From: an uncultured Acidimicrobium sp.
GTDB lineage: Bacteria > Actinomycetota > Acidimicrobiia > Acidimicrobiales > Ilumatobacteraceae
Assembly: GCA_903850275.1 (NCBI GenBank)
Contig: CAINLH010000310.1
Span: forward strand, 1 to 16,302
Length of the DNA: 16,302 nt
Reading direction: 5' to 3'
Shown: positions 6,879 through 13,930 of the stretch, piece by piece
Numbering within the stretch: the stretch's first letter is position 1
How the letters are laid out: each line of letters opens with the position of its first letter
Translations under genes and position numbers: made by a program
Notes under the pieces: model-generated
What the model saw: the letters and a program-made list of their open reading frames with translations, nothing else
Databases searched by the model: none
Told to the model about the DNA's origin: nothing

Positions 6879-8528
6879 TTACGCAGTCGCGTTGGCCGAC
6901 GTCGAATCGTTGCTAACCGATTTACTGCTGTTTTCAGATCGATATCGCAAAGACGCGCCAATCAATTCTCGGAACAACGGGTGAGAACGATCTGGCCTGC
7001 TCTTAAATTCGGGGTGAGCCTGAGTGCCAACCCAAAAAGGGTGATCCTTCAATTCAATAAATTCGACCAAACGTTTGTCGGGCGAAGTGCCACTGCAGAG
7101 GAATCCTTCTGCTTCAAACCGAGCGCGATAGTTGCTATTGAACTCGTACCGATGACGGTGCCGCTCACTCACGACCGACTCGCCATATGCATTGGCAACT
7201 TTGGTGCCTGGTTCCAACACGGCGTAATAAGCACCCAATCGCATCGTTCCGCCCTTATCCGTAACGTCGCGTTGGTCGTTCATCAAGTCGATCACAGGAT
7301 TCTGCGTAGACAAATCAAACTCGGTGGAATTGGCATCGCTGAGCCCAAGGACGTGGCGAGCAAATTCGATGGTCATCACCTGCATTCCCAGACACAAGCC
7401 CAAGCAAGGGACGCCATGTTCACGCGCATACTCCGCGGCTCGGATCTTCCCCTCTACACCACGCATGCCGAAGCCACCGGGTATAACGATTCCATCAAGA
7501 GTGGCTAATCGATCGTCGGCTAGCAGCCCTTCAACCTCTTCCGCCTGAATCCATACGATCTCCACTTTCGCAGCATGATGGAAACCTGCGTGTTTCAAGC
7601 TCTCTACCACGCTGAGATATGCGTCCTGCAACTCAACATATTTCCCGATCAGACCGATGCGAACGGGCGCTGTGGACGCTTCGACCCTGGCAACGACTTG
7701 GCGCCATGGGGATAAGTCGACTTCGGACTCGAGACGCAACACATCGCAAATTCGAGTATCTAAACCTTCATCGTGCAAGATCAGCGGAAGTTCATAAATA
7801 TTCTTCACATCTGCCGCATTGATCACGTTTCGATGATCGACGTCGCATTGGTTAGAAATCTTGCGTTTCAACTGATCGCTGATTGGCTCATCACTTCGGC
7901 AAACAATGATGTCCGGCTGAATGCCACGCGAGCGCAACTCGGTAACGCTGTGTTGAGTGGGTTTAGTCTTCTGCTCGCCACTAGGACCGATAAATGGAAC
8001 GAGCGTGACATGCACATAGCAGACGTTGTCGCGACCAACTTCGTTGCGAAACTGACGAACCGCTTCCAAGAAAGGGAGGATCTCGATGTCGCCAACAGTT
8101 CCACCAATTTCAGTGATCACCACATCCACGTCTTCTGTTGCAAGGCGCTGAATACGACGTTTGATTTCGTCAGTTACATGCGGAATGACTTGAACAGTTC
8201 GACCCAAATAGTCGCCACGACGTTCCGCTGCGAGCACTGCTTGATAGATACTGCCTGTTGTTGCGTTGGATGATCTAGACAGGTTTTCGTCGATGAAACG
8301 TTCGTAGTGGCCAAGATCCAAATCGGTTTCGCCACCATCATCAGTTACGAACACTTCACCATGCTCGAACGGGTTCATTGTTCCTGGATCGACATTGATG
8401 TACGGATCCAATTTTTGCATTGTCACGCGAAGACCGCGCATTTTAAGAAGACGCCCGAGCGAAGATGCGGTAAGACCTTTACCGAGGGATGATGCAACGC
8501 CACCTGTCACAAAAACGTGCTTCGGCAT
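6879..8528 (-). CDS. pyrG: CTP synthase
   Basis: Converts UTP to CTP with ATP and glutamine-derived ammonia, the last step of de novo pyrimidine nucleotide synthesis. The 549 residues start with the synthetase domain (VFVTGGVASSLGKGLTASSL, 5-24, the P-loop region; KLDPYINVDPGTMNPFEHGE, 39-58; ITEIGGTVGDIE, 138-149). The glutamine amidotransferase domain begins near 290 (RIGLIGKYVELQDAY), with the oxyanion loop GGFGMRG (351-357), nucleophile Cys379 in LGLCLGMQ, and the His505/Glu507 pair in AHPEF. The last ~25 residues are a Ser/Asn/Thr-rich tail. The ATG at 8528 has a GGGAG Shine-Dalgarno. The 83-base gap to recN is the largest within the cluster and may hold a promoter (a weak TATGCT at 8594-8599 on the minus strand). 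Confidence 0.97.
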   Translation of the reverse strand: MPKHVFVTGGVASSLGKGLTASSLGRLLKMRGLRVTMQKLDPYINVDPGTMNPFEHGEVFVTDDGGETDLDLGHYERFIDENLSRSSNATTGSIYQAVLAAERRGDYLGRTVQVIPHVTDEIKRRIQRLATEDVDVVITEIGGTVGDIEILPFLEAVRQFRNEVGRDNVCYVHVTLVPFIGPSGEQKTKPTQHSVTELRSRGIQPDIIVCRSDEPISDQLKRKISNQCDVDHRNVINAADVKNIYELPLILHDEGLDTRICDVLRLESEVDLSPWRQVVARVEASTAPVRIGLIGKYVELQDAYLSVVESLKHAGFHHAAKVEIVWIQAEEVEGLLADDRLATLDGIVIPGGFGMRGVEGKIRAAEYAREHGVPCLGLCLGMQVMTIEFARHVLGLSDANSTEFDLSTQNPVIDLMNDQRDVTDKGGTMRLGAYYAVLEPGTKVANAYGESVVSERHRHRYEFNSNYRARFEAEGFLCSGTSPDKRLVEFIELKDHPFWVGTQAHPEFKSRPDRSHPLFRELIGASLRYRSENSSKSVSNDSTSANATA

Positions 8529-8534
8529 TACTTG

Positions 8535-8539
8535 CTCCC
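8535..8539 (-). promoter_or_regulatory. Shine-Dalgarno of pyrG
   Basis: The minus strand reads GGGAG, then six bases (CAAGTA), then the pyrG ATG at 8528. This is the clearest canonical ribosome-binding site in the window, and it contrasts with the start regions of trpS, scpA, tyrA, the TPR gene and the oxygenase gene, which lack one. Confidence 0.7.
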
Positions 8540-8611
8540 GTCTGACCCAACAAAGTTTCCCGAATGGAAACGATTACTTGATGACGGAAGAAGAGCATAC
8601 CCTGTCGACGA

Positions 8612-10237
8612 CTAGCGCCGAGAACGCTTCGCCGCCACCTCGGATGTGGTCGCGGCTAACAGCTGCTTGGCATGCTCGAGAGCGGCAGTCTCCGCCACCC
8701 CTCCCGACAACATTCGGGCAATCTCCGAGATCCGCGCGTCCGCATCGAGGGGTTGGGCCTGGGCAAAAGTCTGTCGATCTTTGACCTGTTTAGACACTTG
8801 AATATGGCTGGTTGCAACCGCAGCAACCTGCGCCAAGTGGGTAACGACTAAGACTTGGTGGCGCTTGCCCAAGTCGGACAATGCCTGGGCGACAGCGACT
8901 GCCGCCTCCCCGCCAATACCAGCGTCGACTTCGTCAAAAACAAGCGAATGCGGACCTTCAGTTAACACAAGCCGAAGAGCCAACATCGTCCGAGCCAACT
9001 CGCCGCCGGAGGCAACTTTGGTGAGTGGGAGAGCTTCTGTGCCCGGGTTAGCAGCCAGCAGGAACACGACACCGTCACCGGCTGCATCGCGCGAAACATC
9101 GCCCGAATCATTGGCCACATGGACATCGAGCACTGCATGCGGCATCGCCAACTTGCGTAGTCGTTGTTGAACCGCTTTAGCAAGCAGTGGTGCAGCCTTG
9201 CGCCTTGCATCACCCACCCGCTGTTCCTGTATTCGAAGTTCGGAAACTGCTTGTTTACGATCGGCGTCAAGTGCCAACGCTCTTGCCTCATAACCTTCGA
9301 GTTCTTCCAACCGGACGGATGACTCGGCGCCATATTGCATTACATCGCTAAGTGTTTCACCATATTTGCGACGTAGATCAAGCAACAATTGCCTTCTGTT
9401 GCGAACATCATCGAGCCGTTTTGGATTGTCCTCGATGCCTTCTGCCGTGTCGCGCAACTCGCCGGACACATCGTCAAGATCGCTTTGGATAATTTTCATC
9501 CGAGTAATGATTTCCGAAAAAGCTTCTCGATTTCCCAAGAAGGCAATGGCCTTACCGAGCGAATCTGAAACGCCGTCTTCATCACTCATTACGCCATGAG
9601 CGCTCCACAGCGAATCGCGATAGTTGACAGCATCAGACAACACGTCTTGCTCTTTAGCTAAAGACTCATCTTCTTGCGGGTCGGATATAGATGCCGCGCT
9701 TATCTCATCGACCTGAAACCTCAACAAATCGATTTCACGCGCCCTAGCGCGCTCATCGCCGCCAAGTAGCGCCAATGACGCATCCACTTCCGTGACACGG
9801 GCACGAGCAGCACGAAGGCCGCTCAAATCTATTTGAGCGAAATGATCCAAAGCCTCACGTTGAGCCGCAGCGCCCAAAAGGCTTTGGTGTGCATGTTGCC
9901 CGTGCATATCGAGCAACTCTTGGCCAAGTTCCGACAATTGAGCAACGGTGGCCAAGCGACCATTCACGTATGCACGAGAACGTCCGTCCAATGGAATGAC
10001 TCGACAAAGAATGGTCTCGTTGTCACCGACAACGAAACGACCCTCTACGCGGGCCTCTTGCGTTCCGTGACGAACAACTGTCGCATCGGCTCTGCCACCA
10101 ATGAGGAGGTTGATTGCTTCCACGAGCATTGTCTTTCCGGCACCGGTTTCGCCGGTGAGTGCAATGACACCATCGGAAAAAACCAACTCGAGGTTCTCAA
10201 CTATTCCAAGGTTTTCAATTCGCAATTCGGTGAGCAT
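8612..10237 (-). CDS. recN: DNA repair protein RecN
   Basis: SMC-like ATPase recruited to double-strand breaks that supports RecA-dependent recombinational repair. From ATG 10237 it has 541 residues, slightly short of the usual ~550-590. Walker A is GETGAGKT (29-36) after MLTELRIENLGIVENLEL, DMHGQHAHQSL (110-120) is the RecN family block, a charged helical coiled-coil middle spans about 140-350 with a conserved LLLDLRRKYG turn (284-293), the ABC signature is VASGGELAR (408-416), and Walker B is LVFDEVDAGIGG (432-443) followed by VVTHLAQVAA. The frame extends upstream to 10318, but that part lies inside nadK and is not RecN-like. The nadK stop and recN ATG share one base (TAATG), indicating coupling. 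Confidence 0.96.
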   Translation of the reverse strand: MLTELRIENLGIVENLELVFSDGVIALTGETGAGKTMLVEAINLLIGGRADATVVRHGTQEARVEGRFVVGDNETILCRVIPLDGRSRAYVNGRLATVAQLSELGQELLDMHGQHAHQSLLGAAAQREALDHFAQIDLSGLRAARARVTEVDASLALLGGDERARAREIDLLRFQVDEISAASISDPQEDESLAKEQDVLSDAVNYRDSLWSAHGVMSDEDGVSDSLGKAIAFLGNREAFSEIITRMKIIQSDLDDVSGELRDTAEGIEDNPKRLDDVRNRRQLLLDLRRKYGETLSDVMQYGAESSVRLEELEGYEARALALDADRKQAVSELRIQEQRVGDARRKAAPLLAKAVQQRLRKLAMPHAVLDVHVANDSGDVSRDAAGDGVVFLLAANPGTEALPLTKVASGGELARTMLALRLVLTEGPHSLVFDEVDAGIGGEAAVAVAQALSDLGKRHQVLVVTHLAQVAAVATSHIQVSKQVKDRQTFAQAQPLDADARISEIARMLSGGVAETAALEHAKQLLAATTSEVAAKRSRR

Positions 10238-11100
10238 TAATCGTCGCCTAGACCAAACTTGGCTCTTACGATCTGGTGAAACTTTGGAGGCGAGAAACGC
10301 AGGAAGTGTGCAGAGCAAGTGTCTGGCGCGTACACCACCACATCGTCGGCGCTGAGGCTTGTTACTCGCCTTCCATCAATAGCCATGTCTACTGGTCGGG
10401 TTCCCACAACCTTGATGTGTACAGACTCCTGCGGATCGAGCACAAGCGCTCTGTCGAACAACATGTGTGGCGAAACCGGGGTGATGAGCAGTGCCCGGTG
10501 GCGCGGGGAGACAACAGGCCCACGCGCGCTCATTGAATAGGCGGTACTCCCCGTTGGGGTTGAGACAATGAGGCCGTCGGCCGAATAGCGTGCGAAATCC
10601 TGATTGTTGATCACCAAGTCGAGCCAAATGGTGTGGCCCGACTGTTGCTTCTCCAAAACCGCTTCATTGAGTGCACGCCACGCCGATGAGCCGGACCCGT
10701 CTGCGCGATGCAGGGTGACATGCAGCATCATTCGTTGATCAATGATGTAATCGGTGCCAATTACTCCATCGGACCAAATCTGCATTGAACGAATGAAGTC
10801 GGTGGGATCTAGTTCGGTGAGATAACCAAGTGTCCCAACATTGACGCCCAGAATTGGAACTGGTGCGCCGTCGAGCAAATGAACGGCTCTCAAAACCGTG
10901 CCATCACCTCCAAGCGAAACAACTAAGTCGGCGTCCATCGCGTGTCGATCGCTACCCACATCCTGCAATCCGTGCGCTAACGCGTCACTGTGCGGCATCC
11001 AAACCATGTGATTTGACGTTTTGGCCCAACGCTGAAGCGCCCCAAGCAGCTCTGGTACTTCGGGACGCGTGTGATGGGCTATCACGAAAATGTTGCTCAT
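10237..11100 (-). CDS. nadK: NAD kinase
   Basis: Phosphorylates NAD+ to NADP+ using ATP or, in many actinobacteria, polyphosphate. The 287 residues carry the catalytic GGDGT (64-68) in LVVSLGGDGTVLRA, the NE pair (145-146) in RALNEAVLE, and the glycine-rich NAD-binding block DGLIVSTPTGSTAY (175-188), with AIDGRR near 240-245. Whether it uses polyphosphate cannot be told from sequence. The ATG at 11100 has a GGAG Shine-Dalgarno eight bases upstream (11109-11112). It starts 24 bases after tlyA and its stop overlaps the recN start, the same tlyA-nadK-recN order as in Mycobacterium. Confidence 0.96.
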   Translation of the reverse strand: MSNIFVIAHHTRPEVPELLGALQRWAKTSNHMVWMPHSDALAHGLQDVGSDRHAMDADLVVSLGGDGTVLRAVHLLDGAPVPILGVNVGTLGYLTELDPTDFIRSMQIWSDGVIGTDYIIDQRMMLHVTLHRADGSGSSAWRALNEAVLEKQQSGHTIWLDLVINNQDFARYSADGLIVSTPTGSTAYSMSARGPVVSPRHRALLITPVSPHMLFDRALVLDPQESVHIKVVGTRPVDMAIDGRRVTSLSADDVVVYAPDTCSAHFLRFSPPKFHQIVRAKFGLGDD

Positions 11101-11124
11101 CGCCGAGGCTCCATTGCACCAAAA

Positions 11125-11919
11125 CTAGCCATTGGGTGTCACGTCCGTCGTACCAATATCCAAACACATCAAAAACTCGGTGTTCCCTTGTGCCCCCTTT
11201 ATCGGCGATTCCACCACGCCTCGGACGCTGCAACCCAATGATGAAAATGCCGCACCTACCTCTGACACCACCCGGAGGTGAATCTCCGAATCACGAATAA
11301 TCCCCGAACCCTTATCGACCTCGAGGCGTGTTGCCTCGAACTGGGGTTTGACCAAAAGGATCATCTGACCGCCTGCTGCAACGCACGCCACCAAAGCCCT
11401 TGCAACGACTTTTAAAGAGATGAACGAAAGATCAACCACTGCCAGATCGAAACGAGTCCGGAAGATGGACCCTAGAGCGTGATTGTCCAACTGTGCGGCG
11501 TTCTCCAAATCCCTGATGTTCGTTTCGTCGCACACGACAACACGCTGGTCTCGGGCAATTGCCTGATGCATTTGACTTTTGCCGACATCAACCGCCACCA
11601 CACGCCCCACACCACGCTGAAGCAAACAATCTGTGAAACCTCCTGTTGAAGCACCAGCATCAAGAACGTTCTTCAGGGAAACGTTGATTTCGAAAAATTC
11701 GAGAGCGAAATCAAGTTTTTCGCCGCCACGGGAAACAAAACGATCCGGATGCTTCACCACTACCGCATCCGATGTAGCAACCAAATGTGCCGCCGATAGC
11801 GCAATGCTCCCATTCACCAAGACCACCCCACTATCGATCAACGAGGCGGCACCAGATTCATCGTCGGCAAGACCCTTCGAGACGAGAACCTTGATGATTG
11901 GAACGCGTCTACCAGCCAT
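11125..11919 (-). CDS. tlyA: TlyA-family rRNA 2'-O-methyltransferase
   Basis: In Mycobacterium TlyA methylates the 2'-OH of C1409 in 16S and C1920 in 23S rRNA, and its loss gives capreomycin resistance; the same role is inferred here. The 264 residues have an N-terminal S4 RNA-binding domain (1-60; LVSKGLADDESGAASLIDSG), the linker RFVSRGGEKL (60-69), and a Rossmann FtsJ-type methyltransferase with the SAM motif DAGASTGGFT (87-96). Probable catalytic tetrad residues are K68, D163 in VVDLSFISL, K191 in VKPQFE and E248 in QGNTEFL. Older annotations call this family hemolysin. The ATG at 11919 shares one base with the HAD gene stop (TGATG). Confidence 0.94.
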   Translation of the reverse strand: MAGRRVPIIKVLVSKGLADDESGAASLIDSGVVLVNGSIALSAAHLVATSDAVVVKHPDRFVSRGGEKLDFALEFFEINVSLKNVLDAGASTGGFTDCLLQRGVGRVVAVDVGKSQMHQAIARDQRVVVCDETNIRDLENAAQLDNHALGSIFRTRFDLAVVDLSFISLKVVARALVACVAAGGQMILLVKPQFEATRLEVDKGSGIIRDSEIHLRVVSEVGAAFSSLGCSVRGVVESPIKGAQGNTEFLMCLDIGTTDVTPNG

Positions 11920-12716
11920 CAGATCTGTGCATCAATAAGCATGCTGGCAAATGAAGCAAGATCTGGCACCACAAGATGATCGCCATCACTAGAAGTAGCG
12001 CTCGATGCAACACCCGTCAGCACTTGTGCAAATTTGCAGCCAACTTGGCGAGCAAACAAACCATCGGTTGAGGCCCTGTCGCCCACCATCCATGCCGACG
12101 AAAGATCTTCGATACCAAGTCGCTGACGAACAAGTTGTGCCATCGGTTCGTGTGGCTTCCCGCCGATAGTTGGACGTACCCCACTTGCCTCGACGATCGC
12201 CGCGAGTATCGAGCCTCCGCCTGGAATCAGACCATTGGGAGTTGGGTAAGTTGCATCATCGTTCGTTGCGATTAGTCGTGCGCCAGATCTCACTGCACCC
12301 GCAAGCCTGAGCAGACCCCAATAATCAAATGTGTTGTGATAACCGACAACTACGGCATCAATATCAATGTCTGGATCTCTGCTTCCATCATCAGATCGGG
12401 CTGCAATGGTGGCGCCCGATTCGATAATTGCCTCCATGACGCCGGGCCCTCCACCAAGCAACACGCGGTCTTTCGGTGAAAGCAGCAGTCCAGCAGCCTG
12501 CGACGACGTACATACTTCGCCTTTTGCGCTGACCCCAATCTTCTCCAATGCATGCTCCTGATCGACAACCGTCGAAAAGGAGTTATTGGTAACGAACAAC
12601 ACCCTGTGGCCCGCTTCCCGCAACTGGGCGATGGCGTCAACCGAGCCAGCAATTGGTTGGTGCATCAGCCAAACGACACCATCTAAGTCACACAAAACGG
12701 GAGGCTTCGCTGGCAC
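11919..12716 (-). CDS. HAD-superfamily phosphatase, NagD/PGP-like
   Basis: A class IIA HAD hydrolase of 265 residues from GTG 12716. Motif I is DLDGVVW (10-16, nucleophile Asp10 and acid/base Asp12), motif II Thr43 in FVTNN, motif III Lys187 in GGKPHEP, and motif IV GDRASTD (212-218). The cap domain between them contains VVVGYHNTFDYWGL and ATNDDATYPTPNGLIPGGG (150-168), typical of the NagD/phosphoglycolate phosphatase group. Its position just upstream of tlyA equals Mycobacterium Rv1692, reported to be a glycerol 3-phosphate phosphatase; that substrate is a reasonable guess but unproven. The frame is open to 12833, which would bury the start deep in the divergent DUF1015 gene; an ATG at 12749 would overlap that gene by 24 bases. 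The GTG directly before the first beta strand is preferred. Confidence 0.87.
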   Translation of the reverse strand: MPAKPPVLCDLDGVVWLMHQPIAGSVDAIAQLREAGHRVLFVTNNSFSTVVDQEHALEKIGVSAKGEVCTSSQAAGLLLSPKDRVLLGGGPGVMEAIIESGATIAARSDDGSRDPDIDIDAVVVGYHNTFDYWGLLRLAGAVRSGARLIATNDDATYPTPNGLIPGGGSILAAIVEASGVRPTIGGKPHEPMAQLVRQRLGIEDLSSAWMVGDRASTDGLFARQVGCKFAQVLTGVASSATSSDGDHLVVPDLASFASMLIDAQI

Positions 12717-12730
12717 ACTTCTATTGTGCC
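12712..12730. promoter_or_regulatory. inverted repeat spanning two head-to-head GTG starts; possible bidirectional promoter or operator
   Basis: GGCACA (12712-12717) and TGTGCC (12725-12730) are perfect inverted arms around seven bases. Each arm contains one GTG start: HAD on the minus strand (12716) and DUF1015 on the plus strand (12726). On each strand a hexamer with A at position 2 and T at position 6 lies six bases before the GTG: CACACT (plus, 12714-12719) and CACAAT (minus, 12728-12723). This matches the spacing of the TANNNT hexamers of other genes here, lacking only the first T. Both proteins begin Met-Pro, which by itself explains much of the symmetry. Confidence 0.35.
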
Positions 12731-13922
12731 TCGTTTTGAACCTTTTCATGCGCTTCGCTTTGCTGACAATGGCAACTTGGGTGTCCATTGTGCGCCCCCT
12801 TACGACGTATTGAGCGACTACGACCGCCAACAATTGGCGGCGCAGTCAGCCCACAACATCGTTCACATCGACTTACCGATAGCCGTTCCCCCATCGGATG
12901 CGTATGCAAACGCTTCGCATCTACTCCAATCGTGGATAAAGAACGACGTGCTGCAACGTGACGACGAACCTTCACTGACCCTGTATCGAACTTCATTCAC
13001 CGACGAGACTGGCAAGAGTCGCAACATCGTCGGTGTGATTGGCTCTCTTGAAGTTGTTGATGAAGGCGCTGGCGGCGTTCTTCCGCACGAGCAAACCACT
13101 CCAAAGGCAAAGACTGATCGACTCGACCTGACGCGCGCAACAGACGCCAATCTTTCACCAGTCTGGGGACTCTCCACCAAAATCGGATTAAGCGCCCTTC
13201 TTTCAGAGCCGGGCGAACCGGTGGGTTCAGTCGTCGACGCTGAGGGTGTCATCCACAGCGTCGAAAGAATTGTGGACAAGGGGCGAATCGAGGCGATTTG
13301 CGCCGCCGTAAGTTCCAGTCCGGTCGTCATCGCCGACGGACACCACCGATACGCGATTAGCCGAACATTCCGGGACGAAGTTCGTGCCCGAACTCAATCG
13401 AAAGATACCGGCGCCGAACTTACGCTCACCTATATCAACGAGTTGGTTGAGGAGCAGTTGAGTGTCGCTGCTATCCATCGCTTCTACAACGGCGCTTCCG
13501 ACGATGATCTGCGAAGAGCGCTCACACAGTTCTATACATTCGAAGCTGCCACATCCGTTGATGACAAAACTCTTCAGGAGATGAACAAGCGAGGAAGTCT
13601 CGTGTTCATAGATGACCGAATGTCGGTTTCATGGATGACACCGAAGGTTGGTGTATTCGATTCAGTCCGAGAATTGGACAGCGCAAGGCTCGAATATGCG
13701 TTGGCAGGTGTTGACCACACTGTCGGCTATCAACATGGCGCGACGGAAGTGCAAGAACTTGTAGCGAGCGGAAGAGCAACAGCCGCAATTCTCATCAGGC
13801 CTGTGAGCGTTGACGAGATCAAACGGACTGCAAACGAGGGCCTGTTGATGCCGCCAAAATCGACGTTTTTTACGCCGAAATTGCGTACCGGTTTGGTAAT
13901 GCGAGAGTTGAAAACTCGCTAG
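12726..13922 (+). CDS. DUF1015 family protein
   Basis: Conserved bacterial protein of unknown biochemical role. The 398 residues span the full family from its typical start: FEPFHALRF (4-12), APPYDVLS (23-30), VLPHEQTTPKAKTDRLDLTR (118-137) with ATDANLSPVWGL after it, the hallmark VIADGHHRYAISRTF (201-215), and the C-terminal FFTPKLRTGLVMR (381-393). The DGHHRY histidines suggest a metal or phosphate site, but no reaction is established that I know of. No signal peptide or membrane segment is visible, so it is probably cytosolic. The GTG start is nine bases from the divergent HAD start, so its promoter must lie within HAD coding sequence or be leaderless. Its TAG stop abuts the stop of the TPR gene with no base between. 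Confidence 0.9.
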   Translation: MPRFEPFHALRFADNGNLGVHCAPPYDVLSDYDRQQLAAQSAHNIVHIDLPIAVPPSDAYANASHLLQSWIKNDVLQRDDEPSLTLYRTSFTDETGKSRNIVGVIGSLEVVDEGAGGVLPHEQTTPKAKTDRLDLTRATDANLSPVWGLSTKIGLSALLSEPGEPVGSVVDAEGVIHSVERIVDKGRIEAICAAVSSSPVVIADGHHRYAISRTFRDEVRARTQSKDTGAELTLTYINELVEEQLSVAAIHRFYNGASDDDLRRALTQFYTFEAATSVDDKTLQEMNKRGSLVFIDDRMSVSWMTPKVGVFDSVRELDSARLEYALAGVDHTVGYQHGATEVQELVASGRATAAILIRPVSVDEIKRTANEGLLMPPKSTFFTPKLRTGLVMRELKTR

Positions 13923-13930
13923 TTACGCAA
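13881..13930. repeat. nested inverted repeats across the convergent stop codons
   Basis: TTGCGTA (13881-13887) pairs with TACGCAA (13924-13930), and inside this GCGAG (13901-13905) can pair with CTCGC (13915-13919). The structure spans the junction where the DUF1015 stop (13920-13922) meets the TPR gene stop (13923-13925). There is no T-run on either strand, so it is not a standard intrinsic terminator. It may be coincidence, or a structure at overlapping transcript ends. Confidence 0.25.

Noticed and set aside
8555..8571. GTTTCC/GGAAAC hairpin between recN and pyrG as a terminator
   Set aside because: The stem is only six base pairs, with a five-base loop, and is followed on the minus strand by a weak TTTGTT rather than a T-run; it lies in the pyrG leader but is too weak to call.
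10238..10318. RecN extended to 10318
   Set aside because: The extension lies fully inside nadK out of frame; the ATG sharing a base with the nadK stop gives the canonical RecN N-terminus MLTELRIENLGIV.
12717..12833. N-terminal extension of the HAD protein up to an ATG at 12833 (or 12749)
   Set aside because: It overlaps the conserved N-terminus of the divergent DUF1015 protein and is not HAD-like; the GTG at 12716 directly precedes the motif I strand.
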